The notes beneath the pieces were generated by a model, which was not told where the DNA came from, ran no database searches, and saw nothing but the letters and a program-made list of their open reading frames with translations. A DNA stretch of 64,000 nucleotides. Origin: Altericroceibacterium spongiae (lineage in GTDB: Bacteria; Pseudomonadota; Alphaproteobacteria; Sphingomonadales; Sphingomonadaceae). Below, in pieces: positions 1 through 9,409 of the stretch. A program made the translations under genes and the position numbers. Location of the stretch: positions 38,703 through 102,702 of the forward strand of contig NZ_RAPF01000008.1 in the NCBI RefSeq assembly GCF_003610805.1, written 5' to 3'. How positions within the stretch are numbered: position 1 is the stretch's first letter; every line of letters starts with the position of its first letter.

Positions 1-1
1 T

Positions 2-769
2 GTCGGCGGCTTCGTCCCCACGCTGGTTTTCGGTGTGGCAGTGGGCAATGTGCTGCTGGGCGCGCCGTTCCGGATCGACAGCGATCTGCGCAGCTTTTAC
101 GAAGGCAGCTTCTTCGCGCTCTTCTCCCCCTTCAGCCTGCTTTGCGGCCTGCTCTCGGTGGCGATGATCGTGCTGCATGGCGCAGCCTATCTGACGATCA
201 AGGTCGAACACGGGCCGGTGCATGACCGGGCGAAAACCTTCGGCACCTGGGCCGGTATTGCCGCTATCGTGCTCTTTGCTCTGGGCGGCCTGATGGTGGC
301 TTTCACCAATATGGGCTATCGGGTGGATGGCGTGGTCGATACGCTCGCCCCGTCCAATCCGCTGCGCGTCCCCACAGTGCAGGCTGCCGGGGCATGGCTC
401 GACAATTACAGCGCCTATCCGTGGATGATTATCGCTCCCGTGCTCGGCTTTGCCGGTGCCGTGCTGGCGCTGATCGGTATTCGCGGACAGAAGGAATGGC
501 CCGCTTTTGCAGGCTCTTCCATCGCTGCGACCGGGATTATCTCCACGGTTGGCCTGTCCATGTTCCCCTTCATCCTGCCCTCCAGCATCGATCCGCGTTC
601 CAGCCTCACATTGTGGAATGCGTCTTCGAGCGAACATACGCTGGCCATCATGCTGCTGGTGACGATCATCCTTTTGCCCATCGTGCTGCTCTATACGGCC
701 TGGGCGTTCAAGGTGATGTTCGGCCGCGTGACGACGCAGGAAGTCAACACCAATCCGGACTTTTACTGA
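2..769 (+). CDS. cydB: Cytochrome bd ubiquinol oxidase subunit II (C-terminal part)
   Basis: Subunit II of the quinol-oxidising cytochrome bd terminal oxidase, an inner-membrane complex that reduces O2 to water with high affinity. The frame is already open at the window edge (reading VGGFVPTLVFG before the first GTG at 35), so the N-terminal part lies outside the window. The visible 255 or so residues contain several long hydrophobic segments and the typical SFFALFSPFSLLCGL and SSLTLWNASSSEHTL stretches of CydB, with the usual short cytoplasmic tail. It is followed after 21 bp by cydX on the same strand, the normal cydABX order. Recognition is from family sequence, not from a search. Confidence 0.93.
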   Translation, partial: VGGFVPTLVFGVAVGNVLLGAPFRIDSDLRSFYEGSFFALFSPFSLLCGLLSVAMIVLHGAAYLTIKVEHGPVHDRAKTFGTWAGIAAIVLFALGGLMVAFTNMGYRVDGVVDTLAPSNPLRVPTVQAAGAWLDNYSAYPWMIIAPVLGFAGAVLALIGIRGQKEWPAFAGSSIAATGIISTVGLSMFPFILPSSIDPRSSLTLWNASSSEHTLAIMLLVTIILLPIVLLYTAWAFKVMFGRVTTQEVNTNPDFY

Positions 770-790
770 TCCGAGGAAAGGACTGAAATC

Positions 791-907
791 ATGTGGTATT
801 TTGCATGGATTCTGGGCGTAGGCCTCGCCGTGGGCTTCGGCATCCTCAATGGCATATGGCATGAATTCCATCTGCCGATCGAAGATGAAAACGAAGCGGC
901 GGAATAA
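791..907 (+). CDS. cydX: CydX, small subunit of cytochrome bd oxidase
   Basis: A 38-residue single-span membrane protein beginning MWYFAWILGVGLA and ending in an acidic tail (DENEAAE). CydX/YbgT proteins start with MWYF-W-LG and stabilise the haem groups of the bd oxidase. It sits immediately downstream of cydB with a good ribosome-binding site (GAGGAAAGG at 773-781) and is followed by a terminator, so it is the last gene of the operon. It is too short for most gene-calling cut-offs, but the motif and position make the call secure. Confidence 0.92.
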   Translation: MWYFAWILGVGLAVGFGILNGIWHEFHLPIEDENEAAE

Positions 908-952
908 AGCCGCCCGAAAACAGGCGCGTAGCGCGCCATTGTTCAGAGGAAA

Positions 953-980
953 GGCCCGGCCATGCAGCCGGGCCTTTTTC
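953..980 (+). terminator. Rho-independent terminator of the cyd operon
   Basis: Perfect 8-bp stem GGCCCGGC (953-960) / GCCGGGCC (967-974), 6-nt loop, followed by five T (975-979). It lies 46 bp after cydX and before the convergent minus-strand gene ending at 1004. Confidence 0.88.
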
Positions 981-1003
981 CTTTCGGTTTATTCGGGGCC
1001 GAT

Positions 1004-3802
1004 TTATTCCGGGGTCAGGCCGTAATAGGCATAATCGCGTTCCAGCTCGGGTTTGGCGCGTAAGGCCTGCCGGATGTCCTCGCGGCCGGCTTGATCGCCT
1101 GCCGCAAGCCGGACGATCCCGCGCAGATAGCGGGTGGAATGCTGTGCCGGGGCCAGTTTCAGCGCTTTGTCGAAATCGGCCAGAGCGGCGTCATTGTTCC
1201 CCAGACGATAATAGGCAAGGCCCCGGCTATCGAGCGTGAGCGCCGACTGACTGCTGCGTTCCACAAGCCGGGTGCAGATATCGAGCATATCCGCCATCCC
1301 GGTTTGCCATTTGGCCCGGTACCAGCAATCCAGACTCTGGATATCGATATTATCGGGCTCCTCTTCCCGTCTCGCAGTAATCAGCGCCAGACCGGCCTCG
1401 GGATCGCCCTGACGGCCCAGTATTTCCGATTTGGCGTCGAGAAAGGCGGAATCGTCATCCACCAGATCGATATAATCGTCGACCAGAGCCAGCGCTTCGT
1501 CATAATTGCCCAGATCCTGCTGCCGCACGGCTTCGGCCAGGGCATTGGCGGGAACGGGCTCCAGCGTGAAGGCTTCGCGTGCTGCATCGAGGGCCGCTTC
1601 ATCCTTTCCCAGCCTGTGCTGAATACGCGCCAGCCAGAGATAGCGGTCGGCTGTCGGCTGCATATTCTGCAATTTGATCAGATCTTCCGCCGTGCCGGCG
1701 AAATCGAGGCTTTCATCGCGGAAATAGGCGCGATGCATATAGGGCTCGGCCTCTTCGGGATCGCTGGCCACCAGATCTGTGTAGAACGCCCGCAAGGCAG
1801 CCAGATGTGTGTCGCGTTCAGCTTCGTTCAGTTCCCAGATGCGCTGCGGATGCGGCGCTTCGATCCGTAACCGCATAGCTTTCAGCCGCGCAGCCCTGGC
1901 CTTTTCCGCGCTGATCGCTTCGGCCGGTAGTTCAAGCGCTTTCTGAGCCATGGTTTCTGTCACGGAAAAGCGGTTATCGCTCAGCGAAGCGGCGCGATGG
2001 AATGAAACATTGGCCACGCCCATCTCCAGCTCCGGCCGGCCGCGCATCCGGTAAGCATCGGTTTCCTTGGGCAGGTCTATATCGATGGCAATATCGGAAA
2101 GAAGCGGTGCAATGCGGAAACTGACCGGAATATCGCGCCAGAGTGCACGCGCCCTGTCCGGATTGAAGTTGATGTCGTTGGAATCGAGCAAATTGACCGT
2201 GTAGGTCGCTTCGCTCTCGTCGAAAGACCATTCATTGTAGAGCGATCCGCGTGCCGTAACCTTCAGTATCGCTGTTTCGTTATCATAGGACACGGCCGGA
2301 TCGAGAAGCGATCCCAGATCGAGAATATTGCCCACCAGCGTTTCGACGTATTGCCGGCGCATATCCTCTGTGCCTTGCAGTGCGACAGGCCGGGCCTGTG
2401 CCGCCATGGCGCCGCCCATGGAAAATTCGATCCGATAGAGGGTCGGCATGTCGATACCGGCCGTCTGGTCTAGCTCGACCGTGGCCGTGATATTCGGATG
2501 GGTAAGATCGTTCTGCTCAATCGCTTCCAGCCCGGCCCCTTCGCGGCGCAGGGGAAGGCCATTGAAGAAGGGCAGAACCTGGTCAATATTGCCGATCCGC
2601 GTGCCGCCGCTGGTACCATCCAGCCAGTATGACTGCCCACCTATGCGTGCATGGATGATGACATGGTCGAAATCGGCCGGCATTGGCAGCATATCGGGCA
2701 GGGCATCGCCGATAGAACTGGAAACGAGCACGGCTTCCGCATCGATATCCATGGCTCGCAGCATGGCGAGCAGAAGCAGGCTTTTGGCCTTGCAGTCGCC
2801 ATAGCGCTTTTCCCATGTCTCGGCCGGCGTCTGCGGCACATAATTGCCGCCCGACATGCCGTTCATGAGATAGCTGATATCGTCCTGCACCTGCTGCACA
2901 GCCAGCGCCGCGCGTTTCAGCGGGTCTTCGCTGTCAGCCATGATCCGCTGCACTTCCCGGTCTATGGGATCGCCTGCGGCAATCAGCCCCTGCGTGTCGT
3001 AGAGCGGGGCGAAAACACGTGAGATATCTTCCCAGGAATCGAAAGTGGTGGCCTGAAGAATGGGCGGGCGCAAATAGCGCATGGGCGCATCGCCCGGCAT
3101 GTCTTCGCGTTCGGGCAAAGGGAGGGGCAGGGTGATCTCGTGATATCCGCTGGCGCTGTGTTCCTCGACCCCTTCGACCCGCGGGCCTGCCTGCCAGTGT
3201 ATATTCTCCCCCTCGGGCCATGAAAAGGTAACGCGCCCATAGGCTGCTGCAACGGGTTTGGCGAAAAGCGCCTGTGTCGCCTGAACATTTCCGCCAAGCG
3301 CCTGATCTTCGAGCGAGACCGACGTAACGACGCGCAAAATATCGCCGAGCCGCAGATCCGGCACCGCCATCGTGGCGGTGAGCATGCCGTCCATTGTGCG
3401 GCGCTCAAGCTGCTGCTCACGCCGCAAGACGGTGAAGGCCTTACCTTGTTCGCGCATTTTATCGAGCACATGAATGGTTTCATCACCGCGGATAATATCG
3501 ACATGATGCGCGGTGAGGTCGCCTTTGTCGGGCATCCAGATGGCAGTGGTCGTCCCGGCAGCGGTGAGCGCCTCGGGACTGTCGAGTTTCAGCGCCTGAT
3601 CGCTGTAAACGACGAGCCGCCCATCCTCGATCCGCTGCTCCACATCGAGCAGCACGAGCTGCCCGTTGCTTTCCTGATCGATGGACGCAATATCGACGGG
3701 CTCTATCCAGTCCGGAACGGTATCGTAAAGAACCTCATCCCCCGCCAGAACCGGCGCGCCCCAAAATGCGAGCACAACCCAGCTCGCGCCCCAAAATCGC
3801 AT
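1004..3802 (-). CDS. DUF3857 / transglutaminase-like / TPR secreted protein
   Basis: 932-residue exported protein. An N-terminal signal peptide (about residues 1-20, ending APVLAG) is followed by a DUF3857 domain, then a transglutaminase-like core. The likely catalytic triad is visible: Cys337 in GDCKAKSLLLLAM, His380 in FDHVIIHAR and Asp395 in WLDGTSGG. The C-terminal third carries tetratricopeptide-like repeats (for example YYRLGNNDAALADFDKALKL). Family members of this architecture occur in many sphingomonads and Bacteroidetes, and their substrate is generally unknown; a periplasmic peptide-bond or cross-linking role is inference. It is monocistronic, convergent with the cyd operon. The ATG at 3802 is preceded by GGGGACA. 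The triad is complete, so the protein is probably active. Confidence 0.82.
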   Translation of the reverse strand: MRFWGASWVVLAFWGAPVLAGDEVLYDTVPDWIEPVDIASIDQESNGQLVLLDVEQRIEDGRLVVYSDQALKLDSPEALTAAGTTTAIWMPDKGDLTAHHVDIIRGDETIHVLDKMREQGKAFTVLRREQQLERRTMDGMLTATMAVPDLRLGDILRVVTSVSLEDQALGGNVQATQALFAKPVAAAYGRVTFSWPEGENIHWQAGPRVEGVEEHSASGYHEITLPLPLPEREDMPGDAPMRYLRPPILQATTFDSWEDISRVFAPLYDTQGLIAAGDPIDREVQRIMADSEDPLKRAALAVQQVQDDISYLMNGMSGGNYVPQTPAETWEKRYGDCKAKSLLLLAMLRAMDIDAEAVLVSSSIGDALPDMLPMPADFDHVIIHARIGGQSYWLDGTSGGTRIGNIDQVLPFFNGLPLRREGAGLEAIEQNDLTHPNITATVELDQTAGIDMPTLYRIEFSMGGAMAAQARPVALQGTEDMRRQYVETLVGNILDLGSLLDPAVSYDNETAILKVTARGSLYNEWSFDESEATYTVNLLDSNDINFNPDRARALWRDIPVSFRIAPLLSDIAIDIDLPKETDAYRMRGRPELEMGVANVSFHRAASLSDNRFSVTETMAQKALELPAEAISAEKARAARLKAMRLRIEAPHPQRIWELNEAERDTHLAALRAFYTDLVASDPEEAEPYMHRAYFRDESLDFAGTAEDLIKLQNMQPTADRYLWLARIQHRLGKDEAALDAAREAFTLEPVPANALAEAVRQQDLGNYDEALALVDDYIDLVDDDSAFLDAKSEILGRQGDPEAGLALITARREEEPDNIDIQSLDCWYRAKWQTGMADMLDICTRLVERSSQSALTLDSRGLAYYRLGNNDAALADFDKALKLAPAQHSTRYLRGIVRLAAGDQAGREDIRQALRAKPELERDYAYYGLTPE

Positions 3803-3955
3803 AGATCATGTCCCCTGTTACAATTGACAGTGCTGCCAGCGGAAGGGACAGGAGGCAAGGGGTGTTGGTTGGAAAAAACGGGAAGTATTTGATATCGAAT
3901 TAATATGTAAAAAAGAGAGTCTTATTAAGAAGAGGAATCAACTATAAAATACACA

Positions 3956-5101
3956 TCATTCAATTACAATATCTGCAATCGTTCCTCGCCCACGTGGCAC
4001 GCTTATGATGAGCTTTTGAACGCTACATGCCGTACTGGGAACTTGAACCATCCAGCTATTATCACTCTGACGCTGGACTCTGGTGTGACCGTTCCCGCCA
4101 GCACAACGCAGAATAATATTCAAATTCTCTAATGATTGATTAGCAGGAGTGCTTAAATTGATGCGGTGCTGCCCTGGAGCGAGCAGGATAAGCCGGGAGG
4201 CAAGGTTGCGTTTAAGATTATCACTATTGTGATAGGAGATAACGGCTTCACCATTTTTCTTTTCGAAATGTCGTAACAGGCCCGGTTGAGAAGGGAAGGT
4301 CCAGGCAAAGGGAGAGGCATATTCTCCTTGGCTCCCTGCCGAAATGGAAGCTATAGGAGTCGCTTCACCACAAGACTTGTGCCATATTAACTGTGCGTCA
4401 GAAGCCGCGCCTTTTTTAAGAAGGTTCGTGGTAGCGCGTGCTAGAGCTGCGCAATCATAGACACCATTTTTAGAAGTTTGCTGTATTATACTTGCATAAG
4501 TTTCTGGTGAAATCCAACGTAAAGCATAGGTTAAAAAGTAGTGCGCTTCGTTGGGATTGTCAGGTAGCAGTTGTGCATAAGCTATGCGACCGGCCGGATT
4601 ATTTGCTAACGTTTCTAACGCCGGGATAGTGAACTCGCGTGGCTGTTGTGTTTTACGCATTGCTATAAAGCGTTGTACTGCGAATTTCCATTCTCCGAAA
4701 TTCGCAGCACCGTTAAAGGCGGTTAGTTGAGAAAGTAAATCGCGCCATCCCCGTTGCACAGTAACCTGCAGGATCGATCCGGCAGTCTTCTGATCTTTTC
4801 TCAGAATTGCAACCGAAGCCAGCAGAGAGAGATTGCGTGCCGGAACAGGCCGCACAGCGATCAGTTTTTTTGCGGTTTCTGCTGTTCCCTCAGTATTCTG
4901 CTGTTTGAGCGCTGCATGTACATCTGCTTCCCAAGCGAAAGCGCGGAAAGGCAAGGGAACGCTAATAATTGGTTCCGGTTGCTTTTGAGTAGAAAAATCC
5001 AGCTCGGTACCAATGCTGGCCCAAGCTATGACTATCAGAGCCAGAATCCATATGGCGCCGGCGAATGATAAAGCCTCAAAAGGTGCCTTAACCTTCGTCA
5101 C
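3956..5101 (-). CDS. Unknown membrane-anchored protein of the exopolysaccharide operon
   Basis: 381 residues, start GTG overlapping the stop of the upstream tyrosine-kinase gene by 4 bp (GTGA), so the two are translationally coupled. One N-terminal transmembrane helix (about residues 11-32, IWILALIVIAWASIG) places the rest in the periplasm. The central part is helical and TPR-like in character (RNLSLLASVAILRKDQKTAG); the C-terminal 120 residues look beta-rich with cysteines (LRCAGGNGH, STACSVQKL). I do not recognise a named family. The context, last gene of a Wzy/Wza/Wzc-type operon, suggests a role in assembly, length control or export of the polysaccharide; that is inference only. Confidence 0.75.
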   Translation of the reverse strand: MTKVKAPFEALSFAGAIWILALIVIAWASIGTELDFSTQKQPEPIISVPLPFRAFAWEADVHAALKQQNTEGTAETAKKLIAVRPVPARNLSLLASVAILRKDQKTAGSILQVTVQRGWRDLLSQLTAFNGAANFGEWKFAVQRFIAMRKTQQPREFTIPALETLANNPAGRIAYAQLLPDNPNEAHYFLTYALRWISPETYASIIQQTSKNGVYDCAALARATTNLLKKGAASDAQLIWHKSCGEATPIASISAGSQGEYASPFAWTFPSQPGLLRHFEKKNGEAVISYHNSDNLKRNLASRLILLAPGQHRINLSTPANQSLENLNIILRCAGGNGHTRVQRQSDNSWMVQVPSTACSVQKLIISVPRGRGTIADIVIE

Positions 5102-7323
5102 ACTTCCTCATTTGTATAATTATAGTAGCGATAACCGTAATAACCGTAATCACCACCGGCATTCTTCGGATTAAACTTGGTCAGGGCTGCACCGATAACC
5201 GGCGCGTCGACCAACCGCAGACGACGAAGGGCGGCTTTCACAGATCCCCGGTGACCCTGGGAAGCATCCACCACAAGTAGCACAGCCTCGGCATTGGCAG
5301 ACCAGCTTACGGCATCTGCCAGACCGAGCATCGGCGGACAGTCAACAACGATAATGTCGAATTGATCCTTCAACTCCTGCATGATTGCAGGTAAACGCGG
5401 ACTGCCTAAAAGGAGTGATGGATCCGGCGGGATAGGCAGGGCGGTCATAAAGAAAAGATTGCTTTCTTTGGCCTGATGTACCGCCTTTTCCAAAGAGGAT
5501 TGGCCTGCCAAGACGCTTGCCAGACCTTGCTGATCAGGAACATTCATCAGGCGATGCAGAGTGGGTCGTCGCAAATCGCCATCAATGAGCAGTGTTTTAT
5601 GCCCGAGACGAGCAAGTTTGGCCGCAATTACATTGGCTGTTGTAGTCTTACCTTCAGAGGGCTGTGAGCTTGTCACCTGAATTGATTTAGGCAGGCCGGT
5701 AGCTGTAGAGTAACTAAGGTTGGTGACAAGAGACTGATATGCTTCGCTTACAGAAGACGTACCGTCATCTATTGCTGTTTCGAGAGCATTTTCTTCAGTC
5801 GTCGGCACGAGACCGAGCAGTGGTAAGCCGAGTTTGCGTTCAACATCATCGGGGTTACGGACGAGATCATCCATGTATTCGCGCAGGAATACAAATACTC
5901 CAGCTGCGCCGATGCCGAGCAAAAAGGCAATTCCTAAATTCAAAAACAGATTGGGCGAAGAAGGTCTGGTAGGGACTTCTGCCCGGTCGACTAACGATAC
6001 ATTGTTAGATGCTGCTCCAGCTGAAGCATTAATTGCGTTGTAACGCTCCAGTAATGTTTCATAGAGTGTGCGATTGGTTTCGGCTTCGCGTTTCAAAACG
6101 TTATATTGAACACCGCGATCTTGCTCGTCCAGAGCAGCCGTTCTTAGTTGTTCGACCTGCGACTTGAGAGCATTTTCCTGATCAAGCGCGGATTTGTACT
6201 GACTATATACGGACTGCTTTATTGAAGTACCAATATCCTGAATTTGCTTGTTAAGGCGATCAACCTGAGCCTGTAAAGCTTGGACCGTGGGGTGATCGTC
6301 CAGATGACGCGCTCGTTCTTCAGCTAATTGAGCTTCAGCTTGACTCCGCTGTGAAATTAAATTCTGGACACCTTGATTGGCCAAAACCTGCGGCACGGAA
6401 AGAACGGGCAGTTTCTCAATGCTACGCCAAGCATTCTCAGCAGAAATACGATTAGCAGTGGCCTGACTGGCAGCACTGTTAACTTGTACAAGACTGTCGT
6501 TCGTTACAGAAAGTGCACTGTCGCCATTGCCACTCTCTCCATTACTAGTAATCCGAATGAGGCCGGCCTGGCTGGAATACTGATTCAGTTCTTTCTCGGA
6601 TTCCGCAAGCTTGGTTCTTGCATCCTGAAGCTGCTGAGACAGAAATTGGCGTGCGTATGAAGAGCTATCGAATTTTCTATTGAGATTGCTGGTAACATAA
6701 TTTTCGGCAACGGAATTGGCGATCCGCGCGGAAAAAACAGGATCAGTGCTATTGAAGGTTATAGATATTATTCTACTGTCAACAGGCAGTGAAGCAGATA
6801 AATTTTCTTGTAAAAGAGTGATGGCCCGGTCTTTTTTTAAAGCCGCAAGCCCGTCGGATCCTTGATATCGGCCTCCCAAATCTTCTTCTGTTGGAAAGTC
6901 CGCTCCAGCTGCCTCAAAAAACGCTGGATCTTCAGCAAGAGACTCGCTCTGTACTACGCGCAAAGCCAGAGCCCGGCTGCCGATAATGTCAACTTGTGTC
7001 TTTAAGAAACGATCTGCATCTTGATAGCTTGCTGCGGTTGAAGGAGTTAAATCACCTCCCTCAATGATCTGATCTGTTTCCTGCTCGACCATGACGCTTG
7101 AAGTTGCCACATAGCGTGGAACTATCAGCATTGTTATAACAATGCTGATGAGTAAAAATCCAGCTATTATTGCGCCTATCCATATGATATTTCTTTTGAT
7201 GGCGGCAAAAATATGACTAAAATCAATATGAATGGTATCAGTATCTTCTCCACCATTCGGTTGATCGATTTGCATATCGTCAGTCATCGCCGCTCGATTG
7301 TGATAATTTGCACTATCCTGCAT
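5098..7323 (-). CDS. Polysaccharide co-polymerase / tyrosine autokinase (Wzc/ExoP/GumC type)
   Basis: 741-residue inner-membrane protein that controls chain length and export of exopolysaccharide. Order of parts: cytoplasmic N-terminus, TM1 about residues 49-70 (NIIWIGAIIAGFLLISIVI), periplasmic Wzz-type domain with a long coiled coil (about 240-430), GNVR-like segment, TM2 about 465-485 (LNLGIAFLLGIGAAGVFVF), then a bacterial tyrosine kinase domain. Walker A is SSQPSEGKTTT (Lys559), Walker A' LLIDGDLRRPT, and Walker B IIVVDCPPM. The extreme C-terminus is a tyrosine cluster (YGYYGYRYYNY), the site of autophosphorylation in this family. It starts 3 bp after the stop of the wza-like gene, with GAGG upstream of the ATG. 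Confidence 0.92.
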   Translation of the reverse strand: MQDSANYHNRAAMTDDMQIDQPNGGEDTDTIHIDFSHIFAAIKRNIIWIGAIIAGFLLISIVITMLIVPRYVATSSVMVEQETDQIIEGGDLTPSTAASYQDADRFLKTQVDIIGSRALALRVVQSESLAEDPAFFEAAGADFPTEEDLGGRYQGSDGLAALKKDRAITLLQENLSASLPVDSRIISITFNSTDPVFSARIANSVAENYVTSNLNRKFDSSSYARQFLSQQLQDARTKLAESEKELNQYSSQAGLIRITSNGESGNGDSALSVTNDSLVQVNSAASQATANRISAENAWRSIEKLPVLSVPQVLANQGVQNLISQRSQAEAQLAEERARHLDDHPTVQALQAQVDRLNKQIQDIGTSIKQSVYSQYKSALDQENALKSQVEQLRTAALDEQDRGVQYNVLKREAETNRTLYETLLERYNAINASAGAASNNVSLVDRAEVPTRPSSPNLFLNLGIAFLLGIGAAGVFVFLREYMDDLVRNPDDVERKLGLPLLGLVPTTEENALETAIDDGTSSVSEAYQSLVTNLSYSTATGLPKSIQVTSSQPSEGKTTTANVIAAKLARLGHKTLLIDGDLRRPTLHRLMNVPDQQGLASVLAGQSSLEKAVHQAKESNLFFMTALPIPPDPSLLLGSPRLPAIMQELKDQFDIIVVDCPPMLGLADAVSWSANAEAVLLVVDASQGHRGSVKAALRRLRLVDAPVIGAALTKFNPKNAGGDYGYYGYRYYNYTNEEV

Positions 7324-7326
7324 GCC

Positions 7327-8040
7327 TTAGAACCTCGAGAAAGCGTTGAAAATGCCGGCGGCTTGCAGGAAGTCGCGGTAGGCGCCTTTGACGGCGGAGA
7401 AGCCGACAACGATTTTGTCACCACCCATAATCTCAGGATCGGGAGCTTTGCCCTCACGAATGTCCTGAAGGTTGAACATGGCCCCCATTCGTTGGCCATC
7501 GACATTACGGAAGACAAGAATTTCATCCACCACAGCGACCTTGGTCAGGCCTTCAGAACGGGCAATGGCTTCCAGCAAAGTCGTACTCCCGGAAATTTCA
7601 TACACACCGGGCTTGTTGACGTTACCTTCTACAGTGACCCGTTGTGCAGCAGATTGCACTACTCCGACAACCACTTGGGGAGAGCGGATGAAGCGTTCCC
7701 CTAATCCGGCTTCAATAGTATGACCGAGCTCGAGAGGTGTTTGTCCTACAGCATTAATTTCGCCCACCAGAGGGAAATTGATCGATCCTGCAGCATCGAC
7801 CTGGAGTTCGTCGAAACTCAGATCAGGTTCCTGAAAAACGCGAATAGAGAGCGTATCGAGCACACCGATACGGTAGGCAGCACGTGTGCCGTTTGGATCG
7901 GGGGGGGGCATCACCGCATAGGCGGCGTCTCCCCTCGGCAGATTGGCAGACGGGGAAAAGCACCCGCTCAAAACAAATGGCAGGATTACGCAGGAACCCT
8001 TAATCAACTGACGCAATTTGATTTCCCTTCGCCTCGTCAC
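7327..8040 (-). CDS. Polysaccharide export outer-membrane lipoprotein (Wza/GumB type)
   Basis: 237 residues. A lipoprotein signal ends in LSGC (Cys27), so the mature protein is lipid-anchored in the outer membrane. It carries the poly_export domain (YRIGVLDTLSIRVFQEPDLS, about residues 55-75, through VGEINAVGQTP) and an SLBB domain (VTVEGNVNKPGVYEISG). It forms the outer-membrane exit pore for exopolysaccharide and partners the Wzc-like kinase encoded next. The GTG at 8040 overlaps the upstream gene by 41 bp; an alternative TTG at 8016 has the better ribosome-binding site (AAGGGA, spacing 7-8) and would give an 18-residue signal. Either start leaves the domains intact. Confidence 0.9.
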   Translation of the reverse strand: MTRRREIKLRQLIKGSCVILPFVLSGCFSPSANLPRGDAAYAVMPPPDPNGTRAAYRIGVLDTLSIRVFQEPDLSFDELQVDAAGSINFPLVGEINAVGQTPLELGHTIEAGLGERFIRSPQVVVGVVQSAAQRVTVEGNVNKPGVYEISGSTTLLEAIARSEGLTKVAVVDEILVFRNVDGQRMGAMFNLQDIREGKAPDPEIMGGDKIVVGFSAVKGAYRDFLQAAGIFNAFSRF

Positions 8041-9409
8041 GTCTGGTTGCCTCTAATAGACCTATAGCCAATGCCGCAATGCAAAGAAGTGCTTGACTTC
8101 GCATTGGATAGTCGACGCCGGATTGCAATGCAAAACATGTTATGATGGCCAAAAGACCGAAACGTATATCCGTTCGAGAATTACGGCTGCCGCGCAAGAC
8201 CCATATCAAATAGGTTGCCCAGAGCACTATCATGAGCGGCCCAATGATGCCGCTTTCCACCATTATTTCCAGATAATCATTATGCGCCCGGCCCGCCCGT
8301 TGCGGGCGAAGATTCTCTAAAGATTCATCGAGCTGGAAGACTTCATCGAATGTTCCCATTCCGGCACCGACAGGCCAGAAACGCTTTCGGCTCGCCCAGC
8401 TGTCTTCCCAGATGCCCGGTCTTGCATCTTCCAAGCTGTCAAAACGGCTGAAAGACTGTTCCACCCTGCCACTTTGCAGTATCATAGCGGCTGCGCCTGC
8501 AAGACAGAGAAGGATTGCGGCAGCGCCTATCCAAACCCGTTGTCTATTCCATGAGCGTATTTTTAGATACGGTGTCAGTCTTGTGATAGCCAATATCATG
8601 GGTACTATGAGAAGTCCCATACTTGATCGGGATTGTGAGAGGGTGACTGACAGTGCCAGTGTGGCACTGATCGCGATGTACCATCCCTTGGCAACGCCTT
8701 TCGGTCGCAGAGCGTGCATCAGCTCAATCACAGCACACAATGCTACCACCAGGAAAAAACCGGAGGAATTGTGATTTGCGAAACTACCGAAGAGATCGTC
8801 TGACTGGCCTCCGCTGTAAAATTTGGTGGCGCCGTTTGTAATAAGCTGTGTTGCGCCGATCAGAACATTGACGAGCCCCAACCCGACAAACAGCTGAAGG
8901 GCGAGAACGCGGCGCCCGAAATCGAGGCGCGTGGATAAAATAAGGACCGTAAAGGGTGCGATAAGGCCGATAGCTGCGAGTCTGGTCAGGCTCGGCGCAA
9001 CGGAAATCGGGAACCAGCGATCTTCTTCTCCAATCAGAGTGAAGGATTCCATTACGAGATCGCGGCCCGGCAATGCGCTCCACAAGGCAGGCGGCAATGG
9101 GATGAGTTGTATCACGGGTAAGGCAATCGTCAGGCAGACGAGACTTTTCAATGGCCAGGATGCCACCGAAAAAAAAGCGCGAACCTGCGGGAAAGAAAAC
9201 GCCAGAATAAGTAATGCACCGAGTTGAACGGCCAGGTTATACAGCGCATATCCACGGCCACCCCCGCCAAGAAGAACGGCAAGACACAACATAATCCACA
9301 AGCCATAATCCTGCGGCAATGCGTCCCGCCATCCCGGCATGGGCATTCTGCGCGATCTGGAACGGTGTGTGGAGATAAGGCCTCGCGTAATTAAGCTGGC
9401 TGTTAGCAA
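8000..9409 (-). CDS. O-antigen ligase / polymerase family membrane protein (Wzy_C)
   Basis: Up to 469 residues with about ten hydrophobic segments. The diagnostic stretch is RAHNDYLEIMVESGIIG, the Wzy_C-type motif around a periplasmic loop in O-antigen ligases and polysaccharide polymerases. Probable role: polymerisation or ligation of the polysaccharide exported by the downstream Wza/Wzc pair. The listed start is TTG at 9409 with no clear ribosome-binding site; ATG at 9346 (MPMPGWRDALPQD) is a reasonable alternative. It is the first gene of the four-gene minus-strand operon. No glycosyltransferases are adjacent, so sugar assembly genes must lie elsewhere. Confidence 0.85.
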   Translation of the reverse strand: MLTASLITRGLISTHRSRSRRMPMPGWRDALPQDYGLWIMLCLAVLLGGGGRGYALYNLAVQLGALLILAFSFPQVRAFFSVASWPLKSLVCLTIALPVIQLIPLPPALWSALPGRDLVMESFTLIGEEDRWFPISVAPSLTRLAAIGLIAPFTVLILSTRLDFGRRVLALQLFVGLGLVNVLIGATQLITNGATKFYSGGQSDDLFGSFANHNSSGFFLVVALCAVIELMHALRPKGVAKGWYIAISATLALSVTLSQSRSSMGLLIVPMILAITRLTPYLKIRSWNRQRVWIGAAAILLCLAGAAAMILQSGRVEQSFSRFDSLEDARPGIWEDSWASRKRFWPVGAGMGTFDEVFQLDESLENLRPQRAGRAHNDYLEIMVESGIIGPLMIVLWATYLIWVLRGSRNSRTDIRFGLLAIITCFALQSGVDYPMRSQALLCIAALAIGLLEATRRDEAKGNQIASVD

